From contig JAOAKH010000004.1 of the NCBI GenBank assembly GCA_026413755.1, positions 1-64,000 of the forward strand: DNA of 64,000 nt. Direction: 5' to 3'. The notes under the pieces were generated by a model, which did no database searches, was not told the DNA's origin, and saw only the letters and a list, made by a program, of their open reading frames with translations. The position numbers were made by a program, and so were the translations under genes. Numbering within the stretch: the stretch's first letter is position 1; every line of letters begins with the position of its first letter. Source of the stretch: Acidilobaceae archaeon (GTDB lineage: Archaea > Thermoproteota > Thermoprotei_A > Sulfolobales > Acidilobaceae). This document shows, piece after piece, positions 17,292 through 26,931 of the stretch.

Positions 17292-18969
17292 AGGTGCCGT
17301 ACACCCTCTTCAGCGTAGCCATTATCTCGCCCAGGGTGGCATGGGCCTTCACAGCGTTGAGCACATAGGGCATCACGTTCTCGCCCCTCTCCGCAGCCCT
17401 CTCTAGCTCGTCCAGGGCCCTCTTCCACCTCTCCTGATCCCTGCTGGCCCTCACGCGCCTAACCCTCTCTACCTGCCTCCTCTCCACCTCCTCCTGGTTG
17501 AACTCAAGCAGCGGCACCCTCCTCACGTCCTCCTCCCCCTCCTCCCTGAAGGCGTTCACCCCCACGATGATCCTCTTACCCTCCTCCACCTCCTTCTGGA
17601 ACTTGTAGGCCGCCTCCTCTACCTCCCTCTGAGGGAACCCCTTTTTCACGGCCTCCAGCATGCCCCCCATTTTCTCTATTTTATCTATGTACTTCCAGGC
17701 TCTCTCTTCTATCTCGTCAGTTAGCCACTCCACAAAGTAGCTCCCGCCCAGCGGATCTACCACGTCAGCCACGCCGGTCTCGTATGCTATGATCTGCTGC
17801 GTCCTGAGGGCTATCTTGGCAGCGAACTCGCTGGGCACGCGGAAGGGCTCGTCGAAGGAGTTAGTGTGCAAGCTCTGGCAGCCGCCGAGCACTGCCGCGA
17901 GCGCCTCTATGGCCGTCCTCACTATGTTTATCCAGGGCTGCTGCGGGTAGAGGCTGCAGCCAGCAGTCTGCACATGGAACCTCATCCACATGCTCCTCGG
18001 CTTCTTAGCCCCGAACCACTCCTTCATTATCTTAGCCCACATCCTCCTGGCCGCCCTGAACTTGGCTATCTCCTCGAAGAAGTTGATGTGGGAGTCGAAG
18101 AAGAAGCTGAGCCTTGGCGCGAACTCATCCACATCCATCCCTCTAGCCATTAGCTGCCTCACGTATTCTATGCCGTCGGCAAGCGTGAAGGAGAGCTCCT
18201 GGACTGCTGTAGCTCCGGCCTCCCTTATATGGTAGCCGCTTATGCTAACGGGGTTCCACTTTGGGAGGTTCTTCACGCTCCACTCCATGACGTCAACGGC
18301 TATCTTCACTGCGGCCTCCGGTGGGAACACGTACGTTTTCTGCGCAATGAACTCCTTGAGGGGGTCGTTCTGCGTGGTGCCCCCTATTTTGTCGTAAGGG
18401 ACCCCTTGCTTCTCCGCCACGGCAAGGTAGAAGGAGAGGAGGACAGGCGCTGGTGGGTTTATTGTCATGTTAGTGGTGACCTCCCCTAGGTTTATGTCCC
18501 TAAAGATCACCTCCATGTCTAGCAGCGTGGGCACGCTTACCCCCACTATACCCACAGAGCCCTCCGCGAGCGGGTCGTCAGGGTCTACTCCCACGAGCGT
18601 CGGGTTGTCGAAGGCTAGACTGAGGCCCGTCTCCCCGGCCCTTATGAGCATCTTTAGCCTCTCATTAGTCTCCTCAGGCCCCCCGTAGCCACTAAACATC
18701 CTCATCGTCCATATTCTGGCCCTGTACATGGTGGCGTGAATGCCGCGGGTGAAGGGGTACTCGCCTGGGAAGCCGAGCTTTTGCATATAGTCGTGGTCCT
18801 TGAGGTCTAAGGGTGTGTATAGCCTATTCAGAGGGACGCCGCTGAGCGTGACGAACTCCTTCTCCCTCTCTGGCATCCTGCTAAGCCACTCCGGCAGCAC
18901 CTCCTGCTCCCATCTCCTCAAGGACCTTTCTATCTCCTCCTTTGCCTCTCCTCGGTAGAGTTCTGTCAT
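17269..18969 (-). CDS. Methylmalonyl-CoA mutase, catalytic (large) subunit
   Basis: This protein of about 566 aa is a TIM-barrel catalytic subunit that interconverts methylmalonyl-CoA and succinyl-CoA with the small B12 subunit. Family features include '[10 protein letters not shown]', '[11 protein letters not shown]' and the '[17 protein letters not shown]' active-site segment. I prefer ATG 18969, preceded by GAGGGAGAAA and about 32 nt downstream of the TATA-like GATATAAAGG (18997-19006). ATG 18993 would add 8 residues but lies almost on that TATA box. First gene of the mutase-meaB operon. Confidence 0.95.
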   Translation of the reverse strand: MTELYRGEAKEEIERSLRRWEQEVLPEWLSRMPEREKEFVTLSGVPLNRLYTPLDLKDHDYMQKLGFPGEYPFTRGIHATMYRARIWTMRMFSGYGGPEETNERLKMLIRAGETGLSLAFDNPTLVGVDPDDPLAEGSVGIVGVSVPTLLDMEVIFRDINLGEVTTNMTINPPAPVLLSFYLAVAEKQGVPYDKIGGTTQNDPLKEFIAQKTYVFPPEAAVKIAVDVMEWSVKNLPKWNPVSISGYHIREAGATAVQELSFTLADGIEYVRQLMARGMDVDEFAPRLSFFFDSHINFFEEIAKFRAARRMWAKIMKEWFGAKKPRSMWMRFHVQTAGCSLYPQQPWINIVRTAIEALAAVLGGCQSLHTNSFDEPFRVPSEFAAKIALRTQQIIAYETGVADVVDPLGGSYFVEWLTDEIEERAWKYIDKIEKMGGMLEAVKKGFPQREVEEAAYKFQKEVEEGKRIIVGVNAFREEGEEDVRRVPLLEFNQEEVERRQVERVRRVRASRDQERWKRALDELERAAERGENVMPYVLNAVKAHATLGEIMATLKRVYGTYAEPPYF

Positions 18970-18996
18970 TTTCTCCCTCTCTATTAGTTTCATGAA

Positions 18997-19008
18997 CCTT
19001 TATATCTG
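18997..19008 (-). promoter_or_regulatory. TATA box for the methylmalonyl-CoA mutase operon
   Basis: AGATATAAAGG on the minus strand is centred about 32 nt before ATG 18969, which supports the shorter N terminus of the large subunit. Confidence 0.5.
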
Positions 19009-19021
19009 TTAAAAAGCCCAC

Positions 19022-19285
19022 TTTTAGCTTACTCCTGGATACCGTGTCCAGGGGGCTACACGTTAAAACAGCCTAACAACCCCAGCCGGGAGAGCGCTCA
19101 GCAAAGCTCGACGCCCTCATGGACTCCTCTGTGGTTTCCAAGAGGACCCTCCTCGCGGGCAGCCTCCTTCAAGGCTGGGGTCTCCGAGAGGGGACGGCAG
19201 CTAGACTATAGGAGGGGGAGCAAGGAGAAGGGTCAACAGCTCTTCAGAAAACTAGAACGGTGCCGCTCCTTCACCAGGAGCTGAC
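19022..19285. other. Gene-poor segment with a possible gene remnant
   Basis: No convincing gene is present. A 30-codon frame at 19119-19211 (plus strand) reads like a protein fragment ending 'LREGTAARL' but has no recognisable start signal. Bases 19083-19114 match 19868-19899 at 26 of 32 positions without gaps. The second copy covers the ribosome-binding site and first codons of the BtuF-like gene, so this may be a decayed partial duplicate of that gene start. Confidence 0.35.
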
Positions 19286-19669
19286 CTAGACATGGGCACT
19301 GCCGGCGCATTTGCTGTCCTTGTCAGCCTTATGTGCTGGATTAGTGGGCGTCTGCCAGATAGTGCTGGGATCCACACCCATTGCTCTGAGCCTCTCCTCG
19401 AGCATCCTAGCAGTCTCAGAGGCTGTGCTCTGCTTCTTGTGCTTCTGTCCCCTGCTTCTATTCTGCGGCACCCGCCTAAGGACATACTCAGAGCTGGCAC
19501 TCCTGCACAACTTTTCCAGGAACTCCTTGTTCTTGCCGCTGCGCCAGCTGTTTCTGACTATTTTCAGCTCGCCCTTAGCTATCATTTCCCTAACTATCAT
19601 CTCAACCGGGTCATTGCTATATATTCCTTTCGCTATTCTATCAGCTAATTCACCTCTTCCTTTGGCCAG
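19286..19669 (-). CDS. Hypothetical basic protein, probable CTG start
   Basis: This protein of about 127 aa has no recognised family. It is Lys/Arg/Asn/Ser-rich and helical ('DRIAKG', 'VEMIVREMIAKGEL'), with a disordered basic stretch (about 75-90) and a hydrophilic C terminus. The frame is open from TTG 19729, but a TATA box (TTTTAAGC, 19706-19713) lies downstream of that codon. From the predicted transcript start near 19685, GGAGGTGG (19676-19683) precedes an in-frame CTG at 19669 with 7 nt spacing, so I take CTG as the start. Local DNA is more AT-rich than its neighbours, suggesting acquired DNA. Confidence 0.45.
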   Translation of the reverse strand: MAKGRGELADRIAKGIYSNDPVEMIVREMIAKGELKIVRNSWRSGKNKEFLEKLCRSASSEYVLRRVPQNRSRGQKHKKQSTASETARMLEERLRAMGVDPSTIWQTPTNPAHKADKDSKCAGSAHV

Positions 19670-19705
19670 AAGGTGCCACCTCCAGTATAATATGATCCGT
19701 CCGAA

Positions 19706-19713
19706 GCTTAAAA
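19706..19713 (-). promoter_or_regulatory. TATA box flanked by a 9-bp inverted repeat
   Basis: TTTTAAGC (minus strand) lies between CCAGTATAA at 19682-19690 and its exact inverse TTATACTGG at 19742-19750. The arrangement would suit operator half-sites around the promoter of the 127-aa gene, but this is inference. Confidence 0.35.
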
Positions 19714-19882
19714 GAAAGCAAAATGACAAGATAGGTTGTCGTTATACTGGCGATTCCCTTCTGTGCTTCTTGAGCAGTATCTACAATATGACCTACGTGA
19801 CCGGACTCAGGTCTGCCTTGCTCGCTATGTCAACAGAGAAGAAATAAATAGAACAGCATAGCAATCGCAGCCGGGAGGGCTC

Positions 19883-20719
19883 TTGGTAAAGCTCTACGCA
19901 GAAGCGCTGGACAAGGAAGTGGAGGTCCCGGACAACCCGCAAAGGATAGTGAGCCTGGCGCCTGCCATAACAGAGATCTTGTTCATGCTGGGGCTAGAGG
20001 AGAGGGTAGCAGGAGTTAGCATCTACTGCAACAAGCCGCCCCAAGCAAAGGAGAAGCCCAAGGTGGGGAGCTACTGGAAGGTCCTGTACTCAAAGCTGGA
20101 GCCCCTCAAGCCAGACCTAATATTAGTCACGACGGGGGCACAGCTGGTGGCGCTGAGGGAGCTGGTGCAGAAGGGCTACACGGTGTTCCCTGTGTCGCTC
20201 CCCGTCACGCTCCCCGGGCTCTTCGAGTACGTGATCAAGGTAGGGGCAGTGGTGGGGGAGCTCGAGAGGGCGAGGGAGCTGGCAAGAAGGCTGGAGGAGG
20301 AAGCTAGGGCCTTCAGGGGCGCTCTGGCAGGGCTAAAGGTGCACTACGAGATAGACCTAGGAGGCCCCGTCTCGCCCGGCGGAGTCAGCTACATAGCGGA
20401 CAGCTTCCACTACATGGGGGCTAGGTCCACCTTCGATCAGCAGCGGGAGAGCTGGGTCATAAGCCCGAGCTCAGAGGCAATAATACAGTTCGACCCAGAC
20501 GTTTTCGGCTACGAGTTCCAGCTAGGGGTCCCTCTGGAGGAGGGGTGGCTGAGGCCTAGGCTGGAGGCGAGGGGGCTTGGGGGCCTGAGGGCCGTTAGGG
20601 AAGGGCTGATCTTGATGGAGTACGACAGCCTAGCCCACTACGGTCCCTCCTTCTTCAAAGCCTTACGTGCATTCGTGGAGAGGGTGAAGAGGAGGAGGGG
20701 AGAGCCATTACCCTGGTGA
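19883..20719 (+). CDS. BtuF-like (cobalamin/Fe-siderophore binding family) protein without signal peptide
   Basis: This 278-aa protein has the periplasmic-binding-protein fold of the BtuF/FecB group: 'PQRIVSLAPAITEILFMLGL' at the N terminus, then 'KPDLILV' near 75. It starts directly with the mature domain and lacks a signal peptide or lipobox, so it is probably cytoplasmic. Binding of a corrinoid or metal chelate is possible, and the B12-dependent mutase operon is nearby, but the ligand is not shown. TTG 19883 lies about 35 nt after the AT-rich AATAAATAG. Its stop overlaps the Sua5 start (GTGA). Confidence 0.75.
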   Translation: MVKLYAEALDKEVEVPDNPQRIVSLAPAITEILFMLGLEERVAGVSIYCNKPPQAKEKPKVGSYWKVLYSKLEPLKPDLILVTTGAQLVALRELVQKGYTVFPVSLPVTLPGLFEYVIKVGAVVGELERARELARRLEEEARAFRGALAGLKVHYEIDLGGPVSPGGVSYIADSFHYMGARSTFDQQRESWVISPSSEAIIQFDPDVFGYEFQLGVPLEEGWLRPRLEARGLGGLRAVREGLILMEYDSLAHYGPSFFKALRAFVERVKRRRGEPLPW

Positions 20720-21750
20720 TCAAGCTAGATCCCTCTTCCTTTGCCGAGAGCCAGCTGCTGCCGGCAGCAGAGGTCATTAGGAGAGGGGGGCTCGTGGCTT
20801 TCCCCACGGAGACCGTTTACGGGCTAGGGGCAGACGCGCTTAACGAGGCAGCGGTAAGGAGGATATATGCAGTGAAGGGCAGGCCTCCGGACAACCCGAT
20901 AATAGTTCACGTCCACGAAATAGGTCAGCTTGAGCTGCTCTCCTCATATGTGCCGGAGAAAGCCTACAGGCTAGCAGAAAGGTTATGGCCTGGACCCCTC
21001 ACCCTGCTCGTGAGGAAGTCCCCGAGAGTCCCCTACGCTGTGACCGCAGGCCTTGAAACCGTTGCGGTCAGGATGCCTGCCCATCCGGTGGCGCTGAAGC
21101 TCATAGAGCTCTCCGCCCCCATAGCTGCTCCTAGCGCCAACATCTCTGGAAGGCCTAGCCCCACGAGGGGGGAGCACGTGGTGAAGGACCTGAGCTCCAA
21201 GATAGAGGTGATCATAGATGGCGGGGAGACACTTTACGGCGTGGAGTCCACCATAATAGACTTGCTCTCAGAACCCCCCGTGCTGCTTAGGCCGGGAGCG
21301 TATCCTGTGGAGGAGTTAGAGAGAATCCTAGGGGAGAAAATCCGCGTCCCGGAGTTCGCCAGGGGGCTGGCGGAGGCAGCTAAAGCCTTGGCGCCGGGGA
21401 TGAAGCACAGGCACTACGCGCCCTCGACGCCGCTGATACTCGTAGAGTCAAAGGACTACTCTGACCTGGAAGCATACGCGAGGGCCGTAAGGAGGGTTGC
21501 GGAAGGCTATGGAAAGGTAGCGGTGCTTGCCACAAAGGAAACGGCTAGGTTCTACGAGGGGCTCAAGGTGATAGAGCTGGGCTCCAGGAAGGACCCCTTC
21601 TCTGTAGCTAGAGCCCTCTTTGACGCGCTGAGAAGGGTGGACGAGCTCGGCGTAGACGCTGCCGTGGCGGAGGGCTTCGAGGAGAGGGGGCTAGGGCTAG
21701 CAATAATGAACAGGCTAAGGAGGGCATCCAGCAGGAGAGTGGAGCTCTAG
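20716..21750 (+). CDS. sua5: L-threonylcarbamoyladenylate synthase (Sua5/YrdC)
   Basis: This 344-aa enzyme makes threonylcarbamoyl-AMP for the t6A37 modification of tRNAs reading ANN codons. The YrdC domain (about 10-205) shows 'GLVAFPTETVYGLG', 'KGRPPDNPIIVHV' and 'PSANISGRPSPT'. A Sua5 C-terminal domain (about 235-340) follows a linker with 'APGMKHRHYAPSTPL'. GTG 20716 overlaps the upstream stop. The final 4 bp overlap the convergent acyl-CoA dehydrogenase stop (CTAG). Confidence 0.95.
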   Translation: MIKLDPSSFAESQLLPAAEVIRRGGLVAFPTETVYGLGADALNEAAVRRIYAVKGRPPDNPIIVHVHEIGQLELLSSYVPEKAYRLAERLWPGPLTLLVRKSPRVPYAVTAGLETVAVRMPAHPVALKLIELSAPIAAPSANISGRPSPTRGEHVVKDLSSKIEVIIDGGETLYGVESTIIDLLSEPPVLLRPGAYPVEELERILGEKIRVPEFARGLAEAAKALAPGMKHRHYAPSTPLILVESKDYSDLEAYARAVRRVAEGYGKVAVLATKETARFYEGLKVIELGSRKDPFSVARALFDALRRVDELGVDAAVAEGFEERGLGLAIMNRLRRASSRRVEL

Positions 21751-22883
21751 CTCGGCCTTATCTTCCCCAAAAGGCTCTTGACGATAACTAGCCGCTGTAT
21801 CTCGTTAGTCCCGTCCCCTATCTCTATCATCTTTATGTCCCTGTAGAGCCTCTCGACGACGCTGTCCCTGCTGTAGCCGAAGCCGCCCAGCACCTGCATT
21901 GCCATCCTAACGAGATCTACCCCTCTGCTCGCAGTGAACAGCTTTGCTATGCTGGCATACCTGGGGGCTTCGGGGTCCTCTGCGTCTAGCCTCCTGGCTG
22001 CCTCGTAAACTATTAACCTTGAGGTCTCCAGCAGCACGTTCATCTCTGCTATGAGGTGCTGCACCATCTGGTGCTCTATTATGGGCACCCCCATGCTGGT
22101 CCTCTGCTTTGAGTATTCAAAGGCCTCCTCGAAGGCTGCCTGCATTATGCCTAGGCCTGTGGCTGCCGTAGTTACTCTGCCCTCGTTAAGCGTCATCATG
22201 ATCTTCTTGAAACCCCCGTTCACCTCCCCTATGACGTTGCTCAGGCTTGTCCTGCAGCCCTCCAGCCTCAGCTCCGAGGTCCCGCTGCCCCTGTAGCCCA
22301 TCATGTCCAGCTTAGAGATCTTTATGCAGGGAGACTTGTCGAGGATCACCAGCGATATGCCCTTGTGCCTGTCCTCCTCCCTCCCCGTCCTGACGGCTAC
22401 GAGGAAGAAGTCAGCGTAGGGGGCGTTCGTTATGTAAGTCTTGGTCCCCTCTATGACTATCTCGTCCCCCTCTATAGTGCCCCTAGTCGTTATCGCAGAG
22501 GCGTCGCTGCCGCAGCATGGCTCAGTTAGCGCGAAGGCCCCTATGCCGCCCTTTGCCAATATGCCCAAGTACCTCTCCTTCTGCTCCTCGGTCCCGTACT
22601 TCGCTATGGGGTAGGGCACCATGCTGCCGCTGACGGTAGCCATTATGGCTATCGCGCTAGAGACGCGGGCCAGCTCCTCTATGGCTATGGTGCTCTCAAG
22701 CACAGAGAGCCCTGGGCCTCCGTACTCCTCGGGCACCCTTAGAGAGAAATACCCCATCTCAGCCACCTCCCTAAGGACGTCCTCGGGCACAGAGTTCCTC
22801 TCGTCAATTGCCCTAGCTACAGGCCTTAGCCTCCTCTCGGAGAACTCTCTAGTGCTCTGCCTTATGGACTCCACCCGAGACAA
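21747..22883 (-). CDS. Acyl-CoA dehydrogenase
   Basis: This 378-aa FAD enzyme oxidises acyl-CoA to enoyl-CoA and passes electrons to ETF (encoded at 52.7-54.6 kb). Family motifs are 'ALTEPCCGSDASAITT' near residue 118, 'TYITNAPYADFFLVAV' near 147, 'VLGGFGYSRDSVVERLYRD' near 337 and the C-terminal 'EIGDGTNEIQR', which includes the Glu position typical of many members. TTG 22883 start; a strong TATA (22915-22926) lies about 37 nt upstream. Substrate chain length cannot be told from sequence alone. Confidence 0.95.
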   Translation of the reverse strand: MSRVESIRQSTREFSERRLRPVARAIDERNSVPEDVLREVAEMGYFSLRVPEEYGGPGLSVLESTIAIEELARVSSAIAIMATVSGSMVPYPIAKYGTEEQKERYLGILAKGGIGAFALTEPCCGSDASAITTRGTIEGDEIVIEGTKTYITNAPYADFFLVAVRTGREEDRHKGISLVILDKSPCIKISKLDMMGYRGSGTSELRLEGCRTSLSNVIGEVNGGFKKIMMTLNEGRVTTAATGLGIMQAAFEEAFEYSKQRTSMGVPIIEHQMVQHLIAEMNVLLETSRLIVYEAARRLDAEDPEAPRYASIAKLFTASRGVDLVRMAMQVLGGFGYSRDSVVERLYRDIKMIEIGDGTNEIQRLVIVKSLLGKIRPS

Positions 22884-22914
22884 GCTTTCCCCTTACTACG
22901 CTCGACCTGCAGGA

Positions 22915-22926
22915 TTTATATATAAG
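22915..22926. promoter_or_regulatory. Palindromic TATA element between acyl-CoA dehydrogenase and ttuA-like genes
   Basis: TTTATATATAAG reads as a TATA box on both strands. Spacing favours use for the minus-strand dehydrogenase gene (about 37 nt). The plus-strand gene has its own CATATAAGC at 22941-22949, about 28 nt before ATG 22973, implying a leaderless mRNA. Confidence 0.6.
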
Positions 22927-22972
22927 GCTACGTGCCTCCTCATATAAGCCTCACGCCGCAGGGCTCATAGGG

Positions 22973-23962
22973 ATGCTCTGCCAGGCCTGCGGCTCAAGGA
23001 GGGCCTCGGTATACCAGCCCCACAGCGGGAGGGCCCTCTGCAGGGAGTGCTTTGTGGAGGACGTGCGCTCTAGAGTCTCTGCAGAGATCAAGAAGTGGGG
23101 CATGATAGAGCCCGGGGATCGCGTGCTCCTGGCGCTCAGCGGAGGGAAGGACAGCTACCTCCTCCTCGAGTCCCTCGCCCTTCTCCACGACCCCTCTAGG
23201 CTTATGGGCCTCACCATCGTCGAGGGCATCCCAGGGTACAACAGGGAGGAAGACTTGAGGAAGCTAAGGGAGGCCGCGAGGGGCTACGGCGTAGAGTTAG
23301 TGGCCGTGAGCGTGAAGGACTTCACGGGCCTGAGCGTTCACGAAATGGTAGAGAGCGCCAGGAGGAGGGGAGTCTCCCTCTCTGCTTGCACCTTCTGCGG
23401 AGTGGCGAGGAGGAGAATAATGAGCGACATAGCTAAGGAGCTGGGGGCAGACAAGCTGGCCACTGCCCACAACCTGGACGACGAGGTGCAGACGGCTATA
23501 ATGAACATAATAAGAGGGGACCTCGTGGGCTTAAGGAGGCTTCACCCGAGGAGCAGGAGCTCAGGGATCAGGAGGATCAAGCCCATGAGGAAGGTGTACG
23601 AGTGGGAATCCGCAACATATGCCATGATCAGAGGCTTTCCCTTCCAGTCGGCAGAATGCATGTACATAGGCGAGCACCCGACGCTCCGGGCGAGGCTCAG
23701 ATCGGAGCTATATGCTGTTGAGAGGAGGAGGCCAGGGAGCCTGCTCAAGTTCCTGGAGCTCCTGGACAGGCTGCTCGAAGCGGGCGAGGAAGAAGTGGGC
23801 AAGTGCTCTAGGTGCGGCTCCCCCACCTCGCCGGGCAGAGCTATGTGTAAGCTCTGCGAGCTGCTAGAGGGAGTAGGCGTCTCCTTACCCCCTTACCTCT
23901 CGAGGTCCCCGCTTATAAGCCTCAGAGGGCTCCGGGGCTGGGGAGAGGGAGATGCCCCTTAG
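22973..23962 (+). CDS. tRNA 2-thiolation protein, TtuA/NcsA family
   Basis: This 329-aa PP-loop enzyme has an N-terminal zinc finger (CQACG...CREC, residues 3-26), ATP PP-loop SGGKDS at 56-61, the catalytic region '[10 protein letters not shown]' near 140 and a C-terminal zinc ribbon (CSRCG...CKLC, about 283-302). Members thiolate tRNA uridines, either U54 (TtuA) or wobble U34 (NcsA/Ctu1). The tRNA position cannot be decided from sequence alone. Leaderless by TATA spacing. The end overlaps the L10e gene by 11 bp. Confidence 0.9.
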   Translation: MLCQACGSRRASVYQPHSGRALCRECFVEDVRSRVSAEIKKWGMIEPGDRVLLALSGGKDSYLLLESLALLHDPSRLMGLTIVEGIPGYNREEDLRKLREAARGYGVELVAVSVKDFTGLSVHEMVESARRRGVSLSACTFCGVARRRIMSDIAKELGADKLATAHNLDDEVQTAIMNIIRGDLVGLRRLHPRSRSSGIRRIKPMRKVYEWESATYAMIRGFPFQSAECMYIGEHPTLRARLRSELYAVERRRPGSLLKFLELLDRLLEAGEEEVGKCSRCGSPTSPGRAMCKLCELLEGVGVSLPPYLSRSPLISLRGLRGWGEGDAP

Positions 23963-24485
23963 GCCTGCAAGGTGTTACACTCACTTCAGCGGGCCGCCCT
24001 ACACTAGGAAGGAGTATATTCCGGGAGTCCCCATGCCTAAAATAACTAAGTTCGAAATGGGCAACAGGGCTATGATGGAGCAGGCAGAGGTAAAGGGGGA
24101 GCTCATAGCCCTCGAGTCGGGTAACGTGAGGCACAACGCGCTTGAGGCGGCCAGGGTCATGGTCAATAAGACCCTCACTACTCTGCTCGGCGAAGCTAAC
24201 TATTACATGAGAATCAAGGTCTTCCCCCACCATGTGCTTAGGGAGAACAAGATGATGGCCTTTGCTGGAGCTGACAGGCTGCAGGACGGCATGAGGCTTG
24301 CCTTCGGGAAGCCCATAGGGACTGCGGCGAGGGTGCACGCTGGCCAAGTAGTCATAGAGGTTTGGGGAAGGGCAGGGAGCGAGGACAAGATTAAGGAGGC
24401 CCTCAGGAGGGGGGCCAGCAAGCTCCCGCTGCTAATGAGGATAGTCGTAAAGCCCCTCAAGACCGCCTCTTCTTCAGGAAGTTAG
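23952..24485 (+). CDS. rpl10e: 50S ribosomal protein L10e (uL16)
   Basis: This 177-aa ribosomal protein is the archaeal/eukaryotic L10e, equivalent to bacterial L16, located near the A site and peptidyl transferase centre. It shows the family opening '[11 protein letters not shown]' and '[15 protein letters not shown]', then '[12 protein letters not shown]' and '[16 protein letters not shown]'. It overlaps the thiolation enzyme gene by 11 bp, joining tRNA modification and ribosome genes in one transcript. The 3' 29 bp overlap tatC on the other strand. Confidence 0.98.
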   Translation: MPLRPARCYTHFSGPPYTRKEYIPGVPMPKITKFEMGNRAMMEQAEVKGELIALESGNVRHNALEAARVMVNKTLTTLLGEANYYMRIKVFPHHVLRENKMMAFAGADRLQDGMRLAFGKPIGTAARVHAGQVVIEVWGRAGSEDKIKEALRRGASKLPLLMRIVVKPLKTASSSGS

Positions 24486-25242
24486 CCAGCACCACGGCCC
24501 CGATTATTAGGGAGAAGTAGGGGACCAGCATAAGTATCATTCCAATGCCAGAGGGATCTGGGCTTATGAGGGCGGCTATGACGGCAGACACTATTAGCAA
24601 GAGCCTCATGTAAGGGCTTGTGAGCGAGCTAACTCGCACCACGTCTAGGTACACTAACACGAACACCACGAGGGGGATCTCGAAGGCTAGGCCTGTAGCT
24701 ATCGTTATGAAGAGCGCAGAGGACATTATGTCCACGGGGTCCGCGTAAGCTATCAGCATGTCCCCCACCACAAGGTAAGAGAGCATAAACATGATCCTAT
24801 AGGTGAAAGGGAGGATCACCAGCAGCGCCAGGGATGCTCCGGTGAGGAAGAGGGCTATTGCGAAGAAACCCCCTACCAGGAGCCACCTCTTCTCGTGAGG
24901 ATAGAGCGCAGGCTCTATGAATGCATACAGTTGATACGCAACGTAGGGGCTAGAGGCCAGGAAGCCTATCAGGAGGGCAGAGTAGAGCAATATCTTCAGC
25001 CCGCCGAAAGGGCTAGTCTGGGAGAGCTTTACCTCCACCTCCTTCCCGAAGACCTCCAGCTTCTCTGGCACGGTGTGGCTTATGAGGGCCCTGGGGACCC
25101 AGTAGACGAGGGGCTCGTAAGAGGAGAGGCTGATGGGAAGGAAGGGCACTATAAGGGTGGCTATCGCGAAGGCCAGCAAGGCTTTCCTTAACCTTATCAG
25201 GAGCTCCTCCAGGTGTTCCCAAATAGTAGCCTCCCTGCCCAA
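24457..25242 (-). CDS. tatC: Sec-independent protein translocase TatC
   Basis: This 261-aa membrane protein has six helices and a family N terminus ('[20 protein letters not shown]'), '[23 protein letters not shown]' near 105-125, and conserved Glu/Pro positions in the loops. TatC recognises twin-arginine signal peptides of folded, often cofactor-bearing exported proteins. TTG 25242 start. The first extracytoplasmic loop is long (about residues 45-85). No tatA is adjacent. Confidence 0.93.
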   Translation of the reverse strand: MGREATIWEHLEELLIRLRKALLAFAIATLIVPFLPISLSSYEPLVYWVPRALISHTVPEKLEVFGKEVEVKLSQTSPFGGLKILLYSALLIGFLASSPYVAYQLYAFIEPALYPHEKRWLLVGGFFAIALFLTGASLALLVILPFTYRIMFMLSYLVVGDMLIAYADPVDIMSSALFITIATGLAFEIPLVVFVLVYLDVVRVSSLTSPYMRLLLIVSAVIAALISPDPSGIGMILMLVPYFSLIIGAVVLANFLKKRRS

Positions 25243-25299
25243 GGCCCCAGCAGATAGATTACCTGAAGGCCTTATATATGTCGAAAAGGAGGTTCGGCT

Positions 25300-26931
25300 A
25301 TGGAGCTGCTGGAGCCGAGGGCAGCAATAGAGCTGGTCAGGAGAGAGGTTGGGAGGAGCCTAGCGGAGGCCTTGCTGAAAGAGTCTCAAAAGGTGAGCCT
25401 CTCGGACCTTCATGGAAGGCTCATAGCTGAGACCATACGGGCTCCCATGCCTCTGCCCCGCTTCCCGCGAGCTACCCTGGACGGCTATGCTGTCTCGCTA
25501 CAGGACGTGATGGGAGCCTCTCGAGAAAGGCCCTCAGTGCTGAGGCTAAGGGAAAGGGCGAAGGTCGGCGAAGTGAGCGCGGCGCTGGGTGCAGGGGAGT
25601 GCGTGTACGTAGACACAGGCTCCGCGGTGCCGCCGGGCACAGAAGCTGTGGTGGCGGCTGAAAGCGCGGAGGAGAGGGGGGAGCTGGTGGCCATATTTGA
25701 GGAGCCCTCGCTGGGGGACGGCATAGCCCTCCCCTCCACCGACGTCTCCTCGGGCGACATAGTTATCCATAGGGGACAAGCGGCGACGCCCCTGGCCGCG
25801 GCTGCGCTTGCGTCCCTTGGCTTGAGCCACGTAACGGCCTCGCGGAGGGCCCGGGTGGCTGTTCTCAGCATAGGCAGGGAGCTCGTCGAGGCCGGCAGTC
25901 CCCTCCCTTCCGGGAAGGTATACGATGCAAACAGGCACTACGTGATCTCCCTCATGAGCTCCATAGGCTACGAGGTCTTAGACCTTGGCATAGCAGAGGA
26001 CACGGAGGAGGGCATAGAGGGGGCCCTGAAAAGAGCTGCAGGGGCAGACCTGATAGTCACGAGCGGCAGCACGAGCCTCGGTACCGGCGACCTGTTGCCA
26101 AAGGTCCTCCGCCGCGTGGGCCGCCTTCTTGTGAGAGGCCTCAGGATAAAGCCAGGCAAGCCCACCATAGTGGGGCTCTTGGGCAAGAGCCTCCTCATAG
26201 GCCTTCCCGGCAACCCGCGGGCGGCTGTGAACGTAATGAGCTCTTTCGTTATGGACCTCCTTGACAGCCTAGGCCTGCCATCGAGGCCCGAGCCCAGGGA
26301 CGCTGAAGTTCTGCTGGCAGCTAGCCTCAAGCTGGACCCGCGGAGGAGGCTGTACGTGCCCCTCGCTACGGTAGCCTCAGGCAAGGGCTCCCTGGGCTAT
26401 CCCGTGGCGGTGGAGAGCTACGCCATAGCGAGTCTCCCGAAGGCAGACTCGTTTGCTACGGTGGAATCTGGGAAGACGGTCCCCGCCCTTGCTATGATAA
26501 GGGCCACGCGGCAGAGGAGCCCGGAGGAGAGCATAGTGTCTCTTGTAGACACCAAGCTCATCGACTTGGAGAGGTATGGGGCTCGAGTAATATATGCTAC
26601 GGGCAAAGAGAGGTTCGAGACGGCAAGGCTCCTGAAGGGCTCGGGGACACTCGTGGTCTCGAGCTCCCTGAAAGGGCAGCTGGGGGAGCCTTTGGAAGAG
26701 GCAGAGAGGGAGGTGCTGTTGGTGAAGAGGAGCGACTGCAGGCTCGCCGCAGTTTACGACCTTTACGCAGACCTCTATCCGGGGAGGAAGCTTGAGGTGC
26801 CCCGGGCAGAGACGGCCAAGATCCTCTACGAGCTCTCCTACGTTGACTGCGCCCTGCTCCCGCAGGAGTACTCCCCCGGCGGCAACGAGACGTCGGTGAC
26901 GAGGGAGAAGGTCTTCCTGGCTAGGCTCTAG
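25300..26931 (+). CDS. moeA: Molybdopterin molybdenumtransferase MoeA with C-terminal extension
   Basis: This 543-aa enzyme inserts molybdate or tungstate into adenylylated molybdopterin. The MoeA core (about 1-400) shows '[15 protein letters not shown]', '[10 protein letters not shown]', the MPT-binding '[14 protein letters not shown]' and '[12 protein letters not shown]'. Residues about 405-543 are an extra domain with '[15 protein letters not shown]' and '[22 protein letters not shown]', recalling the substrate-binding (PBP-like) domain fused to some archaeal MoeA proteins, though short. ATG 25300 follows GGAGG, with TATA CTTATATATG at 25271-25280. The last 4 bp overlap the Cdc48 stop (CTAG). 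Confidence 0.92.
   Translation: MELLEPRAAIELVRREVGRSLAEALLKESQKVSLSDLHGRLIAETIRAPMPLPRFPRATLDGYAVSLQDVMGASRERPSVLRLRERAKVGEVSAALGAGECVYVDTGSAVPPGTEAVVAAESAEERGELVAIFEEPSLGDGIALPSTDVSSGDIVIHRGQAATPLAAAALASLGLSHVTASRRARVAVLSIGRELVEAGSPLPSGKVYDANRHYVISLMSSIGYEVLDLGIAEDTEEGIEGALKRAAGADLIVTSGSTSLGTGDLLPKVLRRVGRLLVRGLRIKPGKPTIVGLLGKSLLIGLPGNPRAAVNVMSSFVMDLLDSLGLPSRPEPRDAEVLLAASLKLDPRRRLYVPLATVASGKGSLGYPVAVESYAIASLPKADSFATVESGKTVPALAMIRATRQRSPEESIVSLVDTKLIDLERYGARVIYATGKERFETARLLKGSGTLVVSSSLKGQLGEPLEEAEREVLLVKRSDCRLAAVYDLYADLYPGRKLEVPRAETAKILYELSYVDCALLPQEYSPGGNETSVTREKVFLARL

Noticed and set aside
19311-19847. A 178-codon plus-strand frame in the AT-rich island.
   Set aside because: It is the antisense of the 127-aa gene; its Leu/Ser-rich composition is expected from reading the opposite strand of charged codons.
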